DNA from: Ignatzschineria indica
Lineage (GTDB): Bacteria > Pseudomonadota > Gammaproteobacteria > Cardiobacteriales > Wohlfahrtiimonadaceae
Direction of reading: 5' to 3'
Assembly (NCBI RefSeq): GCF_003121925.1
Contig: NZ_QEWR01000002.1
Location: 1-64,000 of the forward strand
DNA: 64,000 bases
The notes under the pieces: model-generated
Databases searched by the model: none
Told to the model about the DNA's origin: nothing
Seen by the model: the letters and a program-made list of their open reading frames with translations, nothing else
Translations under genes and position numbers: made by a program
Shown: positions 33,882 through 42,864 of the stretch, piece after piece
How positions within the stretch are numbered: position 1 is the stretch's first letter
Layout of the letters: each line of letters begins with the position of its first letter

Positions 33882-35861
33882 TTATTGGCTTGCAAAAGCT
33901 TGTTGCAGGGTATCGATTTCGCGCTGAATACTATCAAAACCTTCTATCTCAGGGATTGGCTTGATCTTTTCTGCTTCTGAATATTGAGCAGCATTCGCGA
34001 GAGTTTCAAATAGAAAGAGCAGAGATGCTAGATCTTCCTCTTTTAGAATGGGGCGGGATGGTTTCTCAGCTGCACTCTCGAGAAGGAAGGCAAGTTTCTC
34101 CATTGAGTAGATAATCGGCCAGTAGTATTCTAGCAACTCTCTCTTTTTAGGAATCTCTCCGATAGCAGCATTATAGAGTGCCATAAGATTATTTAAGTTA
34201 GTTTTCATCTTTATTAGTCGAGCTTGAATCTGCTTTTCAGTACTCGCTTTCTCTCGAGAGAAGAGTAGAAGAATCATTTGAGACTGGTTTCGTAATGTAC
34301 GCATTAAAATTCGTGGGATACGTACTGAAGCAGATCGTTTTCCCATTAGAAGAACACCGATAATACCGATTGCACTTCCGATAACGACGTCGATCATTCT
34401 TGCGCTAGAGAAGTGGAAGAATGAAAACTCTCCACCGGTGATTGTTTCGGCTAAGAGAAGCGCATTGGGGGTAATAAAGATTACTGCCAAACCGTAGTTA
34501 CGGATAATGAAAAGCTCGATTGTCGCTGTAAAGAAGAGGATAAAGAGTGCGATGGGATAGCCAGAAGGTTTAAAGTAGAGAATTGAACTGGCAATGATAA
34601 TTCCGATAAAAGTACCAATTGAGCGTTGAATGGCGCGATGCAGTGTTGCGATCATCGATTCGCCAGACATTACAGCGACACAGGAGAGTGGTATCCAGTA
34701 AGAACGAGTGAAGTCGAAGCTATAGGCGATAAGCGCAGCCATTGTAGTGATAACACTAAAACGTATAGCCGTTAAAAAGACAAGCGAGTTACGATCGAAG
34801 GCATTCACCAGGAGATCTTTAACAGATGTTTTGCTCTCTAATGTAACGGGTTCCAATTCTGCAAGAGGAGCATGCAAGGCTTGCTCCATTTTTTTGAGCT
34901 GTTGCGTAATAATGGCCATTGATGGAGAGAGTGCCGGCAATTTCGGGGTGTCGATATCTGCGGTAGTACTACTATTATTCTTTTTAGAGTGATTATGGAG
35001 AAGGATATCCCTATTTTTTCTATTGAGAAATTTATGATCAATATCAGATTCGATTTTTTGTAAGGAGCGTTGCAGATAGAACGCTAGTTCGGGGTTAATA
35101 GCTGTATTATCATCGGAGCAATTATTGAGGATAGTTAAAAAGTACTCATTTCCTTCAATGGCAAGATGCAGGAGGCGACGATATGTTTCGGAGGGTTGCC
35201 AAGGGAGTTCGCCGGCAATTAAGGTGTCAAAGCTCTCCTTGAAGACCCCCATTGTTTTATACTTCTCCTTCTGAAATTGATCTGTCCCGATACTCTCTGT
35301 AAATGTGGTTAATTGTTGATAGGCTCTACGGATCGCTCTAATTTCAGGGCGATGAGGGTTGAGGAGAAAGCCACTCATTGCAATAATCCAAGAGAGCAAC
35401 GCTCCGAGAGCCACTAATCCTGCACGTGTTAGTGCGCCGATAAGGTCTGTTTCAGTCATATCTGCTGTTAAAGCAAAAATTAAGACAAAAAAGATTGCCG
35501 AAGGACCGATAAAACGTAGTGCATTAAAAATAAAGAGACTAACCCCGGCAATTAGGCCCATCACAATAGCAACAGCGAGCGGATAAGGGGATAATATTGA
35601 GCCGAGAAAAGAGCAGGTTACAATAGTTATAGCAACAAATAGTAGACGCTTTGAGAGTTGGGCATAAGGGATAGGAAAGGCATAGAGATAGGTAAAGCCC
35701 CCTAATCCTGCAATAAGCCCATACTGTAACTGATCTAGCCAAATTCCAATTAAGATAGGAAGTGTCATGGCGATTCCGGCACCGATTGCTCTTTCCCAGG
35801 GCCAGGGACGATTATTAACAGCAATGGCTTCTTTGAGAAGATCAGTGACTTTTTTCATCAT
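33882..35861 (-). CDS. FUSC-family inner membrane transporter (YccS/AaeB-like)
   Basis: 659 residues in the usual two-repeat plan: a cluster of membrane helices (~25-170), a cytoplasmic region (~175-365), a second cluster (~368-510) and a C-terminal helical domain. The second cluster starts with the FUSC-type RFSVITTMAALIAYSFDFTRSYWIPLSCVAVM. Relatives export aromatic acids or act in envelope homeostasis, and the substrate cannot be named. AAAGGAGAT lies upstream of the ATG pair, at longish spacing (12 bases). Confidence 0.86.
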   Translation of the reverse strand: MMKKVTDLLKEAIAVNNRPWPWERAIGAGIAMTLPILIGIWLDQLQYGLIAGLGGFTYLYAFPIPYAQLSKRLLFVAITIVTCSFLGSILSPYPLAVAIVMGLIAGVSLFIFNALRFIGPSAIFFVLIFALTADMTETDLIGALTRAGLVALGALLSWIIAMSGFLLNPHRPEIRAIRRAYQQLTTFTESIGTDQFQKEKYKTMGVFKESFDTLIAGELPWQPSETYRRLLHLAIEGNEYFLTILNNCSDDNTAINPELAFYLQRSLQKIESDIDHKFLNRKNRDILLHNHSKKNNSSTTADIDTPKLPALSPSMAIITQQLKKMEQALHAPLAELEPVTLESKTSVKDLLVNAFDRNSLVFLTAIRFSVITTMAALIAYSFDFTRSYWIPLSCVAVMSGESMIATLHRAIQRSIGTFIGIIIASSILYFKPSGYPIALFILFFTATIELFIIRNYGLAVIFITPNALLLAETITGGEFSFFHFSSARMIDVVIGSAIGIIGVLLMGKRSASVRIPRILMRTLRNQSQMILLLFSREKASTEKQIQARLIKMKTNLNNLMALYNAAIGEIPKKRELLEYYWPIIYSMEKLAFLLESAAEKPSRPILKEEDLASLLFLFETLANAAQYSEAEKIKPIPEIEGFDSIQREIDTLQQAFASQ

Positions 35862-36029
35862 AATGCTTTAAATCTCCTTTATAATTATTTTTGTGCTACG
35901 CCATCAATGGGGTGCTATCAAACTGATAATGTACTTTGATAGCAATTTTGACAGTAATTTCGATAGTAACCTATTTGTGCGCGCATATATTTATATATAC
36001 ACATGCCACATGCCACACGCCTCATATAT

Positions 36030-36069
36030 ACAGATGCACAGATGCACAGATGTACAAATGTACAGATGG
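36030..36069. repeat. Octanucleotide tandem repeat (ACAGATGC-type), five copies
   Basis: ACAGATGC, ACAGATGC, ACAGATGT, ACAAATGT, ACAGATGG follow head to tail. Just before them ACATGCC is repeated (36001-36014). The short frames across this repeat are not believable genes. The rest of the 510-base gap (35862-36371) between the divergent FUSC and xpt genes shows A+T-rich sequence with no purine-riboswitch core. Confidence 0.85.
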
Positions 36070-36371
36070 ATACGCAGATATGTACAACCATATGAATGGG
36101 TGCGGAATATTATTATAGGCATCCTGTGTAATAGGGGTATCGTAAATAGAGAAGCCCATAAGATGGGAATAAAGTAGGGCATGTTCCCTCGATTTAGGCT
36201 ACAATATTGCACAAATTTTTTTTGATATTCCTCACTATATTAGCACTTAACAATAAGTGTGATGGTAATCATTATCGATTATTCTTATCGATTATTCGAT
36301 CTCTAATGAATGATGTGGGATATCATGTAATCTGTTCACCGCTGGTGCTCTATTAGAAACAAAAGGTATTT

Positions 36372-36944
36372 ATGAAACTGCTTCACGAAAGAATTGTCCA
36401 AGATGGTTTAGCATTTGATGATGGGACCTTAAAGGTTGATAGCTTTATTAACCACCAAATGGATCCGATCTTAATGAAATCGATTGCGGTAGAGTTTGTT
36501 CGCCGTTTTGCAACGCTCCCGATCAATAAAATTATTACTATTGAAGCAAGCGGTATCGCACCAGCGATTATGTTAGGCTACCTATTAGAGCTTCCGGTTG
36601 TATTTGTGAAGAAGAAAACACCAAAAACAATGGAAAAAATGTATCTTTCAACAGTTTACTCTTTCACTAAGGATCGTACATACAATGTTTGTGTCAGTGA
36701 AGAGTATCTCTCTAAAGAGGATAATGTTCTCTTCATCGATGACTTCTTGGCAAATGGTAATGCTGCGTTAGGAGTGAAATCATTAATTGATCAAGCAGGG
36801 GCAACGCTTTCTGGTATGGGCTTTATTATTGAGAAGAGCTTCCAAGAAGGGCGTGCAAGGTTAGAAAAAGAGGGAATTAATGTTCAATCTCTCGCGCGTG
36901 TTGCCTCACTTGCCGGTGGTAAAGTTTCATTTATTGAAGAGTAG
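36372..36944 (+). CDS. xpt: Xanthine phosphoribosyltransferase
   Basis: 190 residues, the usual length of the Bacillus-type Xpt. [28 protein letters not shown] and the PRPP-binding loop [14 protein letters not shown] (~118-131) are clear. It converts xanthine and PRPP to XMP in purine salvage. This type is distinct from the E. coli Gpt. AAAGG precedes the ATG. I looked for a guanine riboswitch upstream and did not see one. Confidence 0.94.
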   Translation: MKLLHERIVQDGLAFDDGTLKVDSFINHQMDPILMKSIAVEFVRRFATLPINKIITIEASGIAPAIMLGYLLELPVVFVKKKTPKTMEKMYLSTVYSFTKDRTYNVCVSEEYLSKEDNVLFIDDFLANGNAALGVKSLIDQAGATLSGMGFIIEKSFQEGRARLEKEGINVQSLARVASLAGGKVSFIEE

Positions 36945-36983
36945 TTGTTAGGAGTATTAATTTAGATTTAGAGAAAGATTCCA

Positions 36984-38561
36984 ATGACAAGAGAATCGAT
37001 ACAAGGACAGATGGATATTTTATTAATTACATTAAATGCGCGTTATTCCCATGCTTCACTAGGTCTTCGTTATCTAAAGGCGAATCTTTATGAGCTAGAA
37101 GAGCGGGCAGAGATCCTTGAGTTTACGATTCAACAAAATAGGGAGGCGATGTTAGAGGAGATCTATCATCGTCAACCTAAAATCGTCTCTTTTGGTATCT
37201 ATATCTGGAATTTTAGAGAGACGACACTACTTATTCGAGATCTTCGAGCCCTTATGCCGGATCTGGTTATTACAATTGGCGGCCCTGAAGTCTCTTATGA
37301 GTATGAAGAAATTGAGATATTTCCTCTGATTGATTATCTGATTACAGGTTGGGGTGATATCAGTTTTTATCAATTGGCAAAATCACTTCTGATTGAGAAT
37401 CAGCCTTGGGAGAGTAAAGTTATAAAGGGGATAGAGCCTCCATTATCGGAGATTAAATTGCCCTATTATCTCTATACAGAAGAGGATATTAAATATCGAA
37501 CAGTCTATATTGAAGCCTCTCGAGGGTGCCCTTTTAAGTGTGAATTTTGCCTCTCTAGTCTAGATAAGACAGCTTGGCGCTTTCCTTTAGAGCCTTTTTT
37601 AGATGCGATGGATGATCTCTATCGTCGTGGCTTGCGTCAATATAAGTTTGTTGACCGAACTTTTAATTTAAAGAAAGATTTTACTCTAGCAATTTTAGAT
37701 TTTTTCCTACAGAAAATTGCCGAGAATCCCGATGATCCCCTCTTTCTTCATTTTGAGTTGGTGCCTGATTATCTTTCTGATGAATTAAAAGCAAAAATCT
37801 TAGAGTTTCCAGATGGTTCATTGCAATTTGAGATAGGTATTCAGACACTCAATAGCACAACTCAACATCTTATTTCACGACGTACTAATCTTCCGATTGC
37901 GAAAGAGAATATCTCTTGGCTCTCAAAAAATACCGATGTCCATCTCCATGTCGATCTTATTGTGGGGTTGCCTGATGAGGATTTAGAGAGTTTTGCTGTG
38001 GGGTTTAATGAGCTCTGGTCATGGGAGCCTCAAGAGATTCAGGTCGGTATTTTGAAGCGACTTAAAGGAGTGCCGATTATTCGACATACCAATGAATTTC
38101 AATATCGATTTAGCCAAGAGCCTCCCTATTCAATCTTACAAAATCGAGAGCTACCATTTCCTGAGGTAATGGAGATGGAGCGCTTTGCAAAGTTTTGGGA
38201 TCTTATCGCAAACTCAGGCCGTTATCGTGAAACGTTACCGCTTATTCTTGCTGACAAGCCTTTTGAGGAGTTTAGGGCGTTAGCTCGCTCACTCTATCAA
38301 AGCTTCGGTCGAGCATATGCTATTGCTTTAGATCGACTCTTCAAAGCGATCTATCTCTATCTAGTGGATGAGAGAGGATATAGTGTTGAGAGGGTTCGAG
38401 AAGTGATGCGGCAGGACTTTTTACGCACAGGAATTAAAGGATGGCCGAAGTATCTCGGTGAAAGACCTGATGAGCTGCTCTTTGAAAGAGATCGGAAGGC
38501 GAGTAAAGAGGAGCGACTCCATGAGGCGTTGCCGCAACGACAAAGACAGCATCGAGTCTAA
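36984..38561 (+). CDS. B12-binding-domain radical SAM protein (DUF4080 type)
   Basis: 525 residues. The N-terminal ~150 residues are a cobalamin-binding-like Rossmann domain (ILLITLNARYSHASLGLRYL, IVSFGIYIWN, ITIGGPEVSYE). A radical SAM domain follows with the iron-sulfur motif CPFKCEFC (~183-190), and a C-terminal DUF4080-like region (MERFAKFWDLIANSGRY) ends it. A methyl transfer or similar radical reaction is expected. The substrate is unknown. It lies 39 bases after xpt and may share its transcript. Confidence 0.88.
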   Translation: MTRESIQGQMDILLITLNARYSHASLGLRYLKANLYELEERAEILEFTIQQNREAMLEEIYHRQPKIVSFGIYIWNFRETTLLIRDLRALMPDLVITIGGPEVSYEYEEIEIFPLIDYLITGWGDISFYQLAKSLLIENQPWESKVIKGIEPPLSEIKLPYYLYTEEDIKYRTVYIEASRGCPFKCEFCLSSLDKTAWRFPLEPFLDAMDDLYRRGLRQYKFVDRTFNLKKDFTLAILDFFLQKIAENPDDPLFLHFELVPDYLSDELKAKILEFPDGSLQFEIGIQTLNSTTQHLISRRTNLPIAKENISWLSKNTDVHLHVDLIVGLPDEDLESFAVGFNELWSWEPQEIQVGILKRLKGVPIIRHTNEFQYRFSQEPPYSILQNRELPFPEVMEMERFAKFWDLIANSGRYRETLPLILADKPFEEFRALARSLYQSFGRAYAIALDRLFKAIYLYLVDERGYSVERVREVMRQDFLRTGIKGWPKYLGERPDELLFERDRKASKEERLHEALPQRQRQHRV

Positions 38562-38613
38562 ATCGATTAGATAAGATTCAATTTCTTCAATATCTATCGC
38601 TCTCCCCACTTAA

Positions 38614-38652
38614 AACACCATTGAAATGAGATCCCACTCAATGGTGTTTTTT
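38614..38652 (+). terminator. Terminator of xpt/radical SAM unit
   Basis: ACACCATTGA/TCAATGGTGT stem followed by TTTTTT. Short repeats (CAATTCTAGAAAC-type, and TTTCATAAGCT twice) occupy 38705-38798 before the ispE stop. Confidence 0.9.
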
Positions 38653-38798
38653 ATGCAATGACATTTTATAAGTCTCAATTTGCGCCAAATTTAATCTAAA
38701 CTCACTCCGGAAACCCATTCCAGAAATCAATTCTAGAAACCAATTCTAGAAAACAGTTTCTGAGATCTATTTCATAAGCTCATTTCATAAGCTGACTT

Positions 38799-39680
38799 CT
38801 AATCTATCCTTTTTTCATAAGGTTTTAGTTGAGGATAAGCGCTATAAAGAGGTGAGATATTGCGGCTTTGGAAAGGGATGAGCTGCCATTGATGCTGTGT
38901 GGCAAGTTCTCTGATTTGTTGATACTTAGTCTCTCCATCGCTCTCTTTGGAGGGTTCTTTAATATAGAGACATGAACCTGTACCGGTAATATAAGGATCA
39001 AAATCGAGCGCTATGAGCCTTTTCATGATCTGCTCCATCTCAGGATAGTGGTGATATATTGCCGGCAAGCAATCATTAATCGCACGAGATTGATCGAAAT
39101 AACACTCACTCATCATCGCTGAGTTTCGGGGTAGAAAAGGGCTCTCAAAGATCACTTTTGTACTGATGTGAATACCGGGATTGATCATTAAGAAGCGTTC
39201 TTCAGGAAGATCGAGAGGCGTTAGTTTTTCACCTATTCCTTCCCCCCATGCACTTCTTCCATAGATAAAGATAGGGACATCCGCCCCTAATTGACTCCCG
39301 ATATCGATCAGTTGCTCTTTTGTGAGATTGAGTTTCCATAGTTTATTCAATACGATTAGGGTTGTTGCCGCATTGGAGCTACCACCTCCGATGCCGGCAC
39401 CCATTGGAAGATTTTTGACAAGATCGATCATCACCCCTTTGGTGCATTGGGTCGCATCTTTGAGTGCCATAATGGCGCGATAGATAAGATCCTCTTCCTT
39501 CGGGAAATTGATATGAGGGTAGTGGAAGGTGATCTCAGGATGATCGGTAATTTGATAGCCGATCTCATCATAGAGATCGGTGAATTGAAAAACCGTTTGT
39601 AGATAGTGGTAACCATTAGCTTCGCGTCGAATGACTCGAAGCATGCGATTGATTTTGGCAGGGGAAGGGTAATATTGCAT
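38799..39680 (-). CDS. ispE: 4-diphosphocytidyl-2-C-methyl-D-erythritol kinase
   Basis: 293 residues, GHMP kinase family. SPAKINRMLRVIRREANGYHYLQTVFQF is the N-terminal substrate region, NLPMGAGIGGGSSNAA is the ATP loop (~90-105), and ITGTGSCLY is motif III. It phosphorylates CDP-methylerythritol in the MEP isoprenoid pathway. It follows lolB on the minus strand by 8 bases, the standard lolB-ispE operon, with AAGGT before its ATG. Confidence 0.96.
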   Translation of the reverse strand: MQYYPSPAKINRMLRVIRREANGYHYLQTVFQFTDLYDEIGYQITDHPEITFHYPHINFPKEEDLIYRAIMALKDATQCTKGVMIDLVKNLPMGAGIGGGSSNAATTLIVLNKLWKLNLTKEQLIDIGSQLGADVPIFIYGRSAWGEGIGEKLTPLDLPEERFLMINPGIHISTKVIFESPFLPRNSAMMSECYFDQSRAINDCLPAIYHHYPEMEQIMKRLIALDFDPYITGTGSCLYIKEPSKESDGETKYQQIRELATQHQWQLIPFQSRNISPLYSAYPQLKPYEKRID

Positions 39681-39688
39681 TGTTTACC

Positions 39689-40246
39689 TTATCGAATAAT
39701 CCAGTTGTCAATTAAGAAACGTAAGCGAATATCATTGCCACGAGTGATTGTCATCTTTAAGGGGAGTTCTAACCCACTCTTAGTGGTCCACTCCTGGTAA
39801 CTAATATTCCAACCATCTTCATTGAAACGCTCTATCTTTCCATCTTTATCGTAAGTGATGTGAGTATCGGGGTGGTAAGGTTTTCCTTTAATCCAATTTT
39901 GAGTGCCTGACACAGGCCATTCGATGCCGGTAAGGTTATAAAAGAGTTGATCCGGACCTCGATCCTTAAAGGTCTGTTCATCGATTGTAATGGTTGTTTC
40001 ATTATCGGCGATCTCGATATCTGCACGACCTTGGGCAAAAGGTCCTTGAATGATAATGTTGATCGTACTATTTTTGGCCTGTTCGATAGCAAAGCTCACT
40101 TGCCCGCTCTGTGTCGGATGCTTGATTGCGGTTCTGCCAAAAACTTTATAGTAGTCAGATTCCTCTAATGACACATAATTAGGGGCTGTACAGGCGGTAA
40201 CTGCTAAAGTGAAAAAAATAAAAGGGATAATTTTTGATCTTTTCAT
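39689..40246 (-). CDS. lolB: Outer membrane lipoprotein insertase LolB
   Basis: 185 residues with lipobox AVTAC (Cys19). FGRTAIKHPTQSGQVSFAIEQ, the middle NLTGIEWPVSGTQNWIKGKP and the closing PLKMTITRGNDIRLRFLIDNW match LolB. It accepts lipoproteins from LolA and inserts them into the outer membrane. It is the first gene of the lolB-ispE unit, divergent from the tRNA-Gln/prs unit. The ribosome site is weak. Confidence 0.92.
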   Translation of the reverse strand: MKRSKIIPFIFFTLAVTACTAPNYVSLEESDYYKVFGRTAIKHPTQSGQVSFAIEQAKNSTINIIIQGPFAQGRADIEIADNETTITIDEQTFKDRGPDQLFYNLTGIEWPVSGTQNWIKGKPYHPDTHITYDKDGKIERFNEDGWNISYQEWTTKSGLELPLKMTITRGNDIRLRFLIDNWIIR

Positions 40247-40433
40247 GGTTTTTTAAAAAAAGTTTGATAGAATTGTTTCCGTCGTTACACAGCGCAGAAA
40301 GAAATCTCTTAAAAGAGAATGATATTCTACACTTTGAAGCGGCTTATAAACAGAAGTTAAGTTGGTCGAAAATAAGACATAAATAAAACTAGACTTCAAA
40401 ATATAAATGTTTATAATAGTTGTTCTTCTGATG

Positions 40434-40508
40434 GGCTATAGCCAAGCGGTAAGGCAGCGGGTTTTGATCCCGCCATTCCCAGGTTCGAATCCTGGTAGCC
40501 CAGCCATA
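40434..40508 (+). tRNA. tRNA-Gln (anticodon TTG), copy 1
   Basis: 75-base cloverleaf: acceptor TGGGCTA/TAGCCCA, anticodon stem GCGGG/CCCGC with loop TTTTGAT, and encoded CCA. It is identical over its full length to the copy at 41598-41672. Confidence 0.96.
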
Positions 40509-40514
40509 TTATGA

Positions 40515-40586
40515 AAGGTATTGCACTGTAATTGAGTTGATTATGTCAAGAGGTAAATTACAAATAGTTGCAATACCTTTTTCTAT
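40515..40586 (+). terminator. Terminator-like hairpin between tRNA-Gln and prs
   Basis: GAAAGGTATTGCA (40515-40527) can pair with TGCAATACCTTTTT (about 40571-40584) across a ~43-base loop. Its T tail would stop or attenuate transcription before prs. Confidence 0.6.
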
Positions 40587-40630
40587 TTTAATTTTCGAAA
40601 ATTTTCTTTATTGATAGAGGATTCTTTGTA

Positions 40631-41590
40631 ATGAGTAGCAAAGACCAGATGATGGTGTTTACCGGCAACGCCAATCCAGAGTTAGCTAAAAAGGTAGTTG
40701 AACATTTAGGGCTTGAGTTAGGGGATGCGACAGTAGGACGCTTCTCAGATGGGGAAGTGATGATCTCTATCAATGAAAATGTTCGTGGTAAAGATGTCTT
40801 TTTTATTCAGCCAACTTGTTATCCAACTAATGATAACTTAATGGAACTTCTGGTAGCATGTGATGCGCTTCGTAGAGCGTCAGCGGGTAGAATTACAGCA
40901 GTCATTCCTTACTATGGCTACTCAAGACAGGATCGTCGTCCTCGTTCAGCTCGTGTACCTATCTCTGCAAAAGTTGTTGCAAATATGATTACAAGTGTAG
41001 GGTGTGATCGTGTATTGACTATCGATCTCCATGCTGATCAAATTCAAGGGTTCTTTGAAATTCCTGTGGATAATATCTATGCATCATCAGTTATCCAAAA
41101 TGATATCATTGCTCAGGGTGCTGAAGATATCACTGTCGTCTCTCCTGATGTTGGTGGCGTACTCCGTGCTCGTTCTGTTGCAAAACAGATTCCGGGTGCA
41201 GATTTAGTAATTATTGATAAACGTCGTCCAGCGCCGAATGTTGCTGAAGTAATGAACATTATTGGTGAGGTCGAGGGTCGTAACTGTATCATTGTTGATG
41301 ATATTGTTGATACTGCAGGTACATTAGCGTCAGCTGCGAAAGTTTTAAAGTCTCGTGGTGCGAAGACTGTTAGAGCATATTGTACGCATCCGATCTTCTC
41401 TGGAAAAGCAATTGAAAATATTGAAGGTTCAGGGCTTGACGAAATGATTGTAACTGATACAATACCTCTCCGTGAAGAAGCTAGAAACTGTGAAAAGATT
41501 CGAGTTCTCTCAATTGCAGATGTGATTGCTAACACTATCAGTCGCATTCATGAAGAGGAATCAGTGAGTACTCTCTTCTCAATGGAATAA
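40631..41590 (+). CDS. prs: Ribose-phosphate pyrophosphokinase (PRPP synthase)
   Basis: 319 residues, class I length. [23 protein letters not shown], the flexible loop [36 protein letters not shown] and the PRPP-binding motif [14 protein letters not shown] are all conserved. It makes PRPP for nucleotide, histidine and tryptophan synthesis. It lies between two identical tRNA-Gln genes, downstream of a divergent lolB-ispE pair. Confidence 0.98.
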   Translation: MSSKDQMMVFTGNANPELAKKVVEHLGLELGDATVGRFSDGEVMISINENVRGKDVFFIQPTCYPTNDNLMELLVACDALRRASAGRITAVIPYYGYSRQDRRPRSARVPISAKVVANMITSVGCDRVLTIDLHADQIQGFFEIPVDNIYASSVIQNDIIAQGAEDITVVSPDVGGVLRARSVAKQIPGADLVIIDKRRPAPNVAEVMNIIGEVEGRNCIIVDDIVDTAGTLASAAKVLKSRGAKTVRAYCTHPIFSGKAIENIEGSGLDEMIVTDTIPLREEARNCEKIRVLSIADVIANTISRIHEEESVSTLFSME

Positions 41591-41597
41591 AATTTAT

Positions 41598-41672
41598 TGG
41601 GCTATAGCCAAGCGGTAAGGCAGCGGGTTTTGATCCCGCCATTCCCAGGTTCGAATCCTGGTAGCCCAGCCA
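41598..41672 (+). tRNA. tRNA-Gln (anticodon TTG), copy 2
   Basis: Identical 75-base sequence to copy 1, beginning 8 bases after the prs stop, so it may be processed from the prs transcript. Confidence 0.96.
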
Positions 41673-41684
41673 TATAAAAAGATG

Positions 41685-41718
41685 AAAAGGTATTACTCGT
41701 TAGAGTGATACCTTTTTT
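41685..41718 (+). terminator. Terminator after prs/tRNA-Gln copy 2
   Basis: AAAAGGTAT-TACTC / GAGTG-ATACCTTTT stem with T tail. Its outer stem resembles the hairpin after tRNA-Gln copy 1. Confidence 0.88.
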
Positions 41719-41857
41719 CTTGTCTGATCTTCTAACGATAAGGAGATTCTTCAGCAATCTATCGGGGCATTCTATATAATGGAGAATCGAAATTAGAGAT
41801 CAAATCAATTGAGATCAGTTTAACTGAGATCAGATGAATTAACTTGAGGAGAAGTTT

Positions 41858-42124
41858 ATGTCACGTAAAGTTTTTTGTGTCAAATTGCAAAAAGAAGCAG
41901 AAGGTATGCCAAGACAGATGTATCCTGGGGAGCTAGGAAAGCAAATTTTTGAAAATGTCTCTAATGAAGCATGGCAACAATGGTTAAGAGCGCAAACAAT
42001 TTTAATCAATGAGTATCGTATTAACCCCCTTGATCCTAAATCGAGAGAGTTTTTAGAAAAACAGATGCATGATTTCTTTTTTGGTGATGGTGCGGATATG
42101 CCGGATGCATTTAAGCCTCAATAA
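41858..42124 (+). CDS. yggX: Probable Fe(2+)-trafficking protein YggX
   Basis: 88 residues with the YggX signature: [16 protein letters not shown] with its single cysteine, [21 protein letters not shown] and the ending [13 protein letters not shown]. It is linked to protection of iron-sulfur clusters from oxidation. GAGGAGAAG precedes the ATG. In many relatives it follows mutY; here it is alone. Confidence 0.94.
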   Translation: MSRKVFCVKLQKEAEGMPRQMYPGELGKQIFENVSNEAWQQWLRAQTILINEYRINPLDPKSREFLEKQMHDFFFGDGADMPDAFKPQ

Positions 42125-42188
42125 TTGCTTAATAATGAATGTAGAGATGATGGTGAGGAGGATAGTTGGAAATTACCTCATCATTAAG

Positions 42189-42221
42189 AGGATGTGCGCT
42201 TTAGGGCCACATCCTTTTTTT
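42189..42221 (+). terminator. yggX terminator
   Basis: AGGATGTG/CACATCCT stem followed by seven T. Confidence 0.92.
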
Positions 42222-42431
42222 GTGATGACCTATTGTTTTAAATGGCTTTCTAAAGCGTGACACTATCGTTTTATGTTATCTTTTTGCTGCTTCTCTTCTT
42301 CTCTTTTTCTCTTTTACTCACTTACTCTTGAGCTCTATTCATCCAGAGAATTACTGAATAGTGATTGATTGAAAATCATTCATTTAAAATAAAGCTTGAA
42401 CTCTTTTTTAAAAGAGGGTAAGGTTTTTCTT

Positions 42432-42482
42432 ATGAAAACTAAAAATATCACACTTCTACCACTACGACTTATTCTGCTGTAA
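42432..42482 (+). CDS. leuL: Leucine-rich leader peptide of leuA
   Basis: A 16-codon frame reading MKTKNITLLPLRLILL, with six leucine codons (CTT, CTA, CTA, CTT, CTG, CTG) among the last nine, placed 382 bases upstream of leuA. Ribosome stalling at leucine codons is the known mechanism of leu operon attenuation, so this is very likely the sensor peptide. TAAGG lies before the ATG. It is too short for ordinary gene finders. The partner terminator and antiterminator stems are not pinned down. Confidence 0.75.
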   Translation: MKTKNITLLPLRLILL

Positions 42483-42864
42483 CCGCAATGGTTGCAGCCT
42501 AAATCTGCTTATTTTAAAGATTTTAGAAATCCGTAGTTCTCTTTGGTGTGATTATGAATCCCTTAGTTTCTTTCTCAGATAAAAATACCTTAATCAATAT
42601 CACAACACGAAATGATCATTTCGTCCGTTGGCATGTCTTAACCTATAGTTTACAACTACTCTTTAGCTCTTTTGATTGGGAAGAGTAGAATCTTGTCGGT
42701 CATCTATCTCTCTTGTGATTGATGATTGAGGTACTCACTTTCGGCAATTGCTACCTTTCCTTTTTGTTACCGCCCCCTTTTTTTGATTCATCGATTTATT
42801 GATAATAAGCGCATATTGAGTGCGCAGAAATAGCATACTAATAAAAGTAGAGGAGAATTTAATT
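42483..42864 (+). promoter_or_regulatory. Long leuA leader with hairpins
   Basis: The gap between the leader peptide and leuA holds several inverted repeats: GCAATGGTTGC just after the leader stop, the perfect 18-bp palindrome ACGAAATGATCATTTCGT (42607-42624), CTACTCTT/AAGAGTAG (42655-42688) and GCGCA/TGCGC (about 42809-42825). A CCCCCTTTTTTT tract lies at about 42775. Which stem is the attenuator is not clear from reading alone. Confidence 0.45.

Noticed and set aside
35893-36212. Several overlapping frames across the ACAGATGC array
   Set aside because: They are products of the octamer and TA-rich repeats, with no credible start or family.
36180-36371. Guanine riboswitch upstream of xpt
   Set aside because: xpt is a common target, but the conserved junction of the purine riboswitch is not present on inspection.
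41113-41547. 144-codon minus-strand frame inside prs
   Set aside because: Shadow of the strongly conserved prs gene in an antisense frame.
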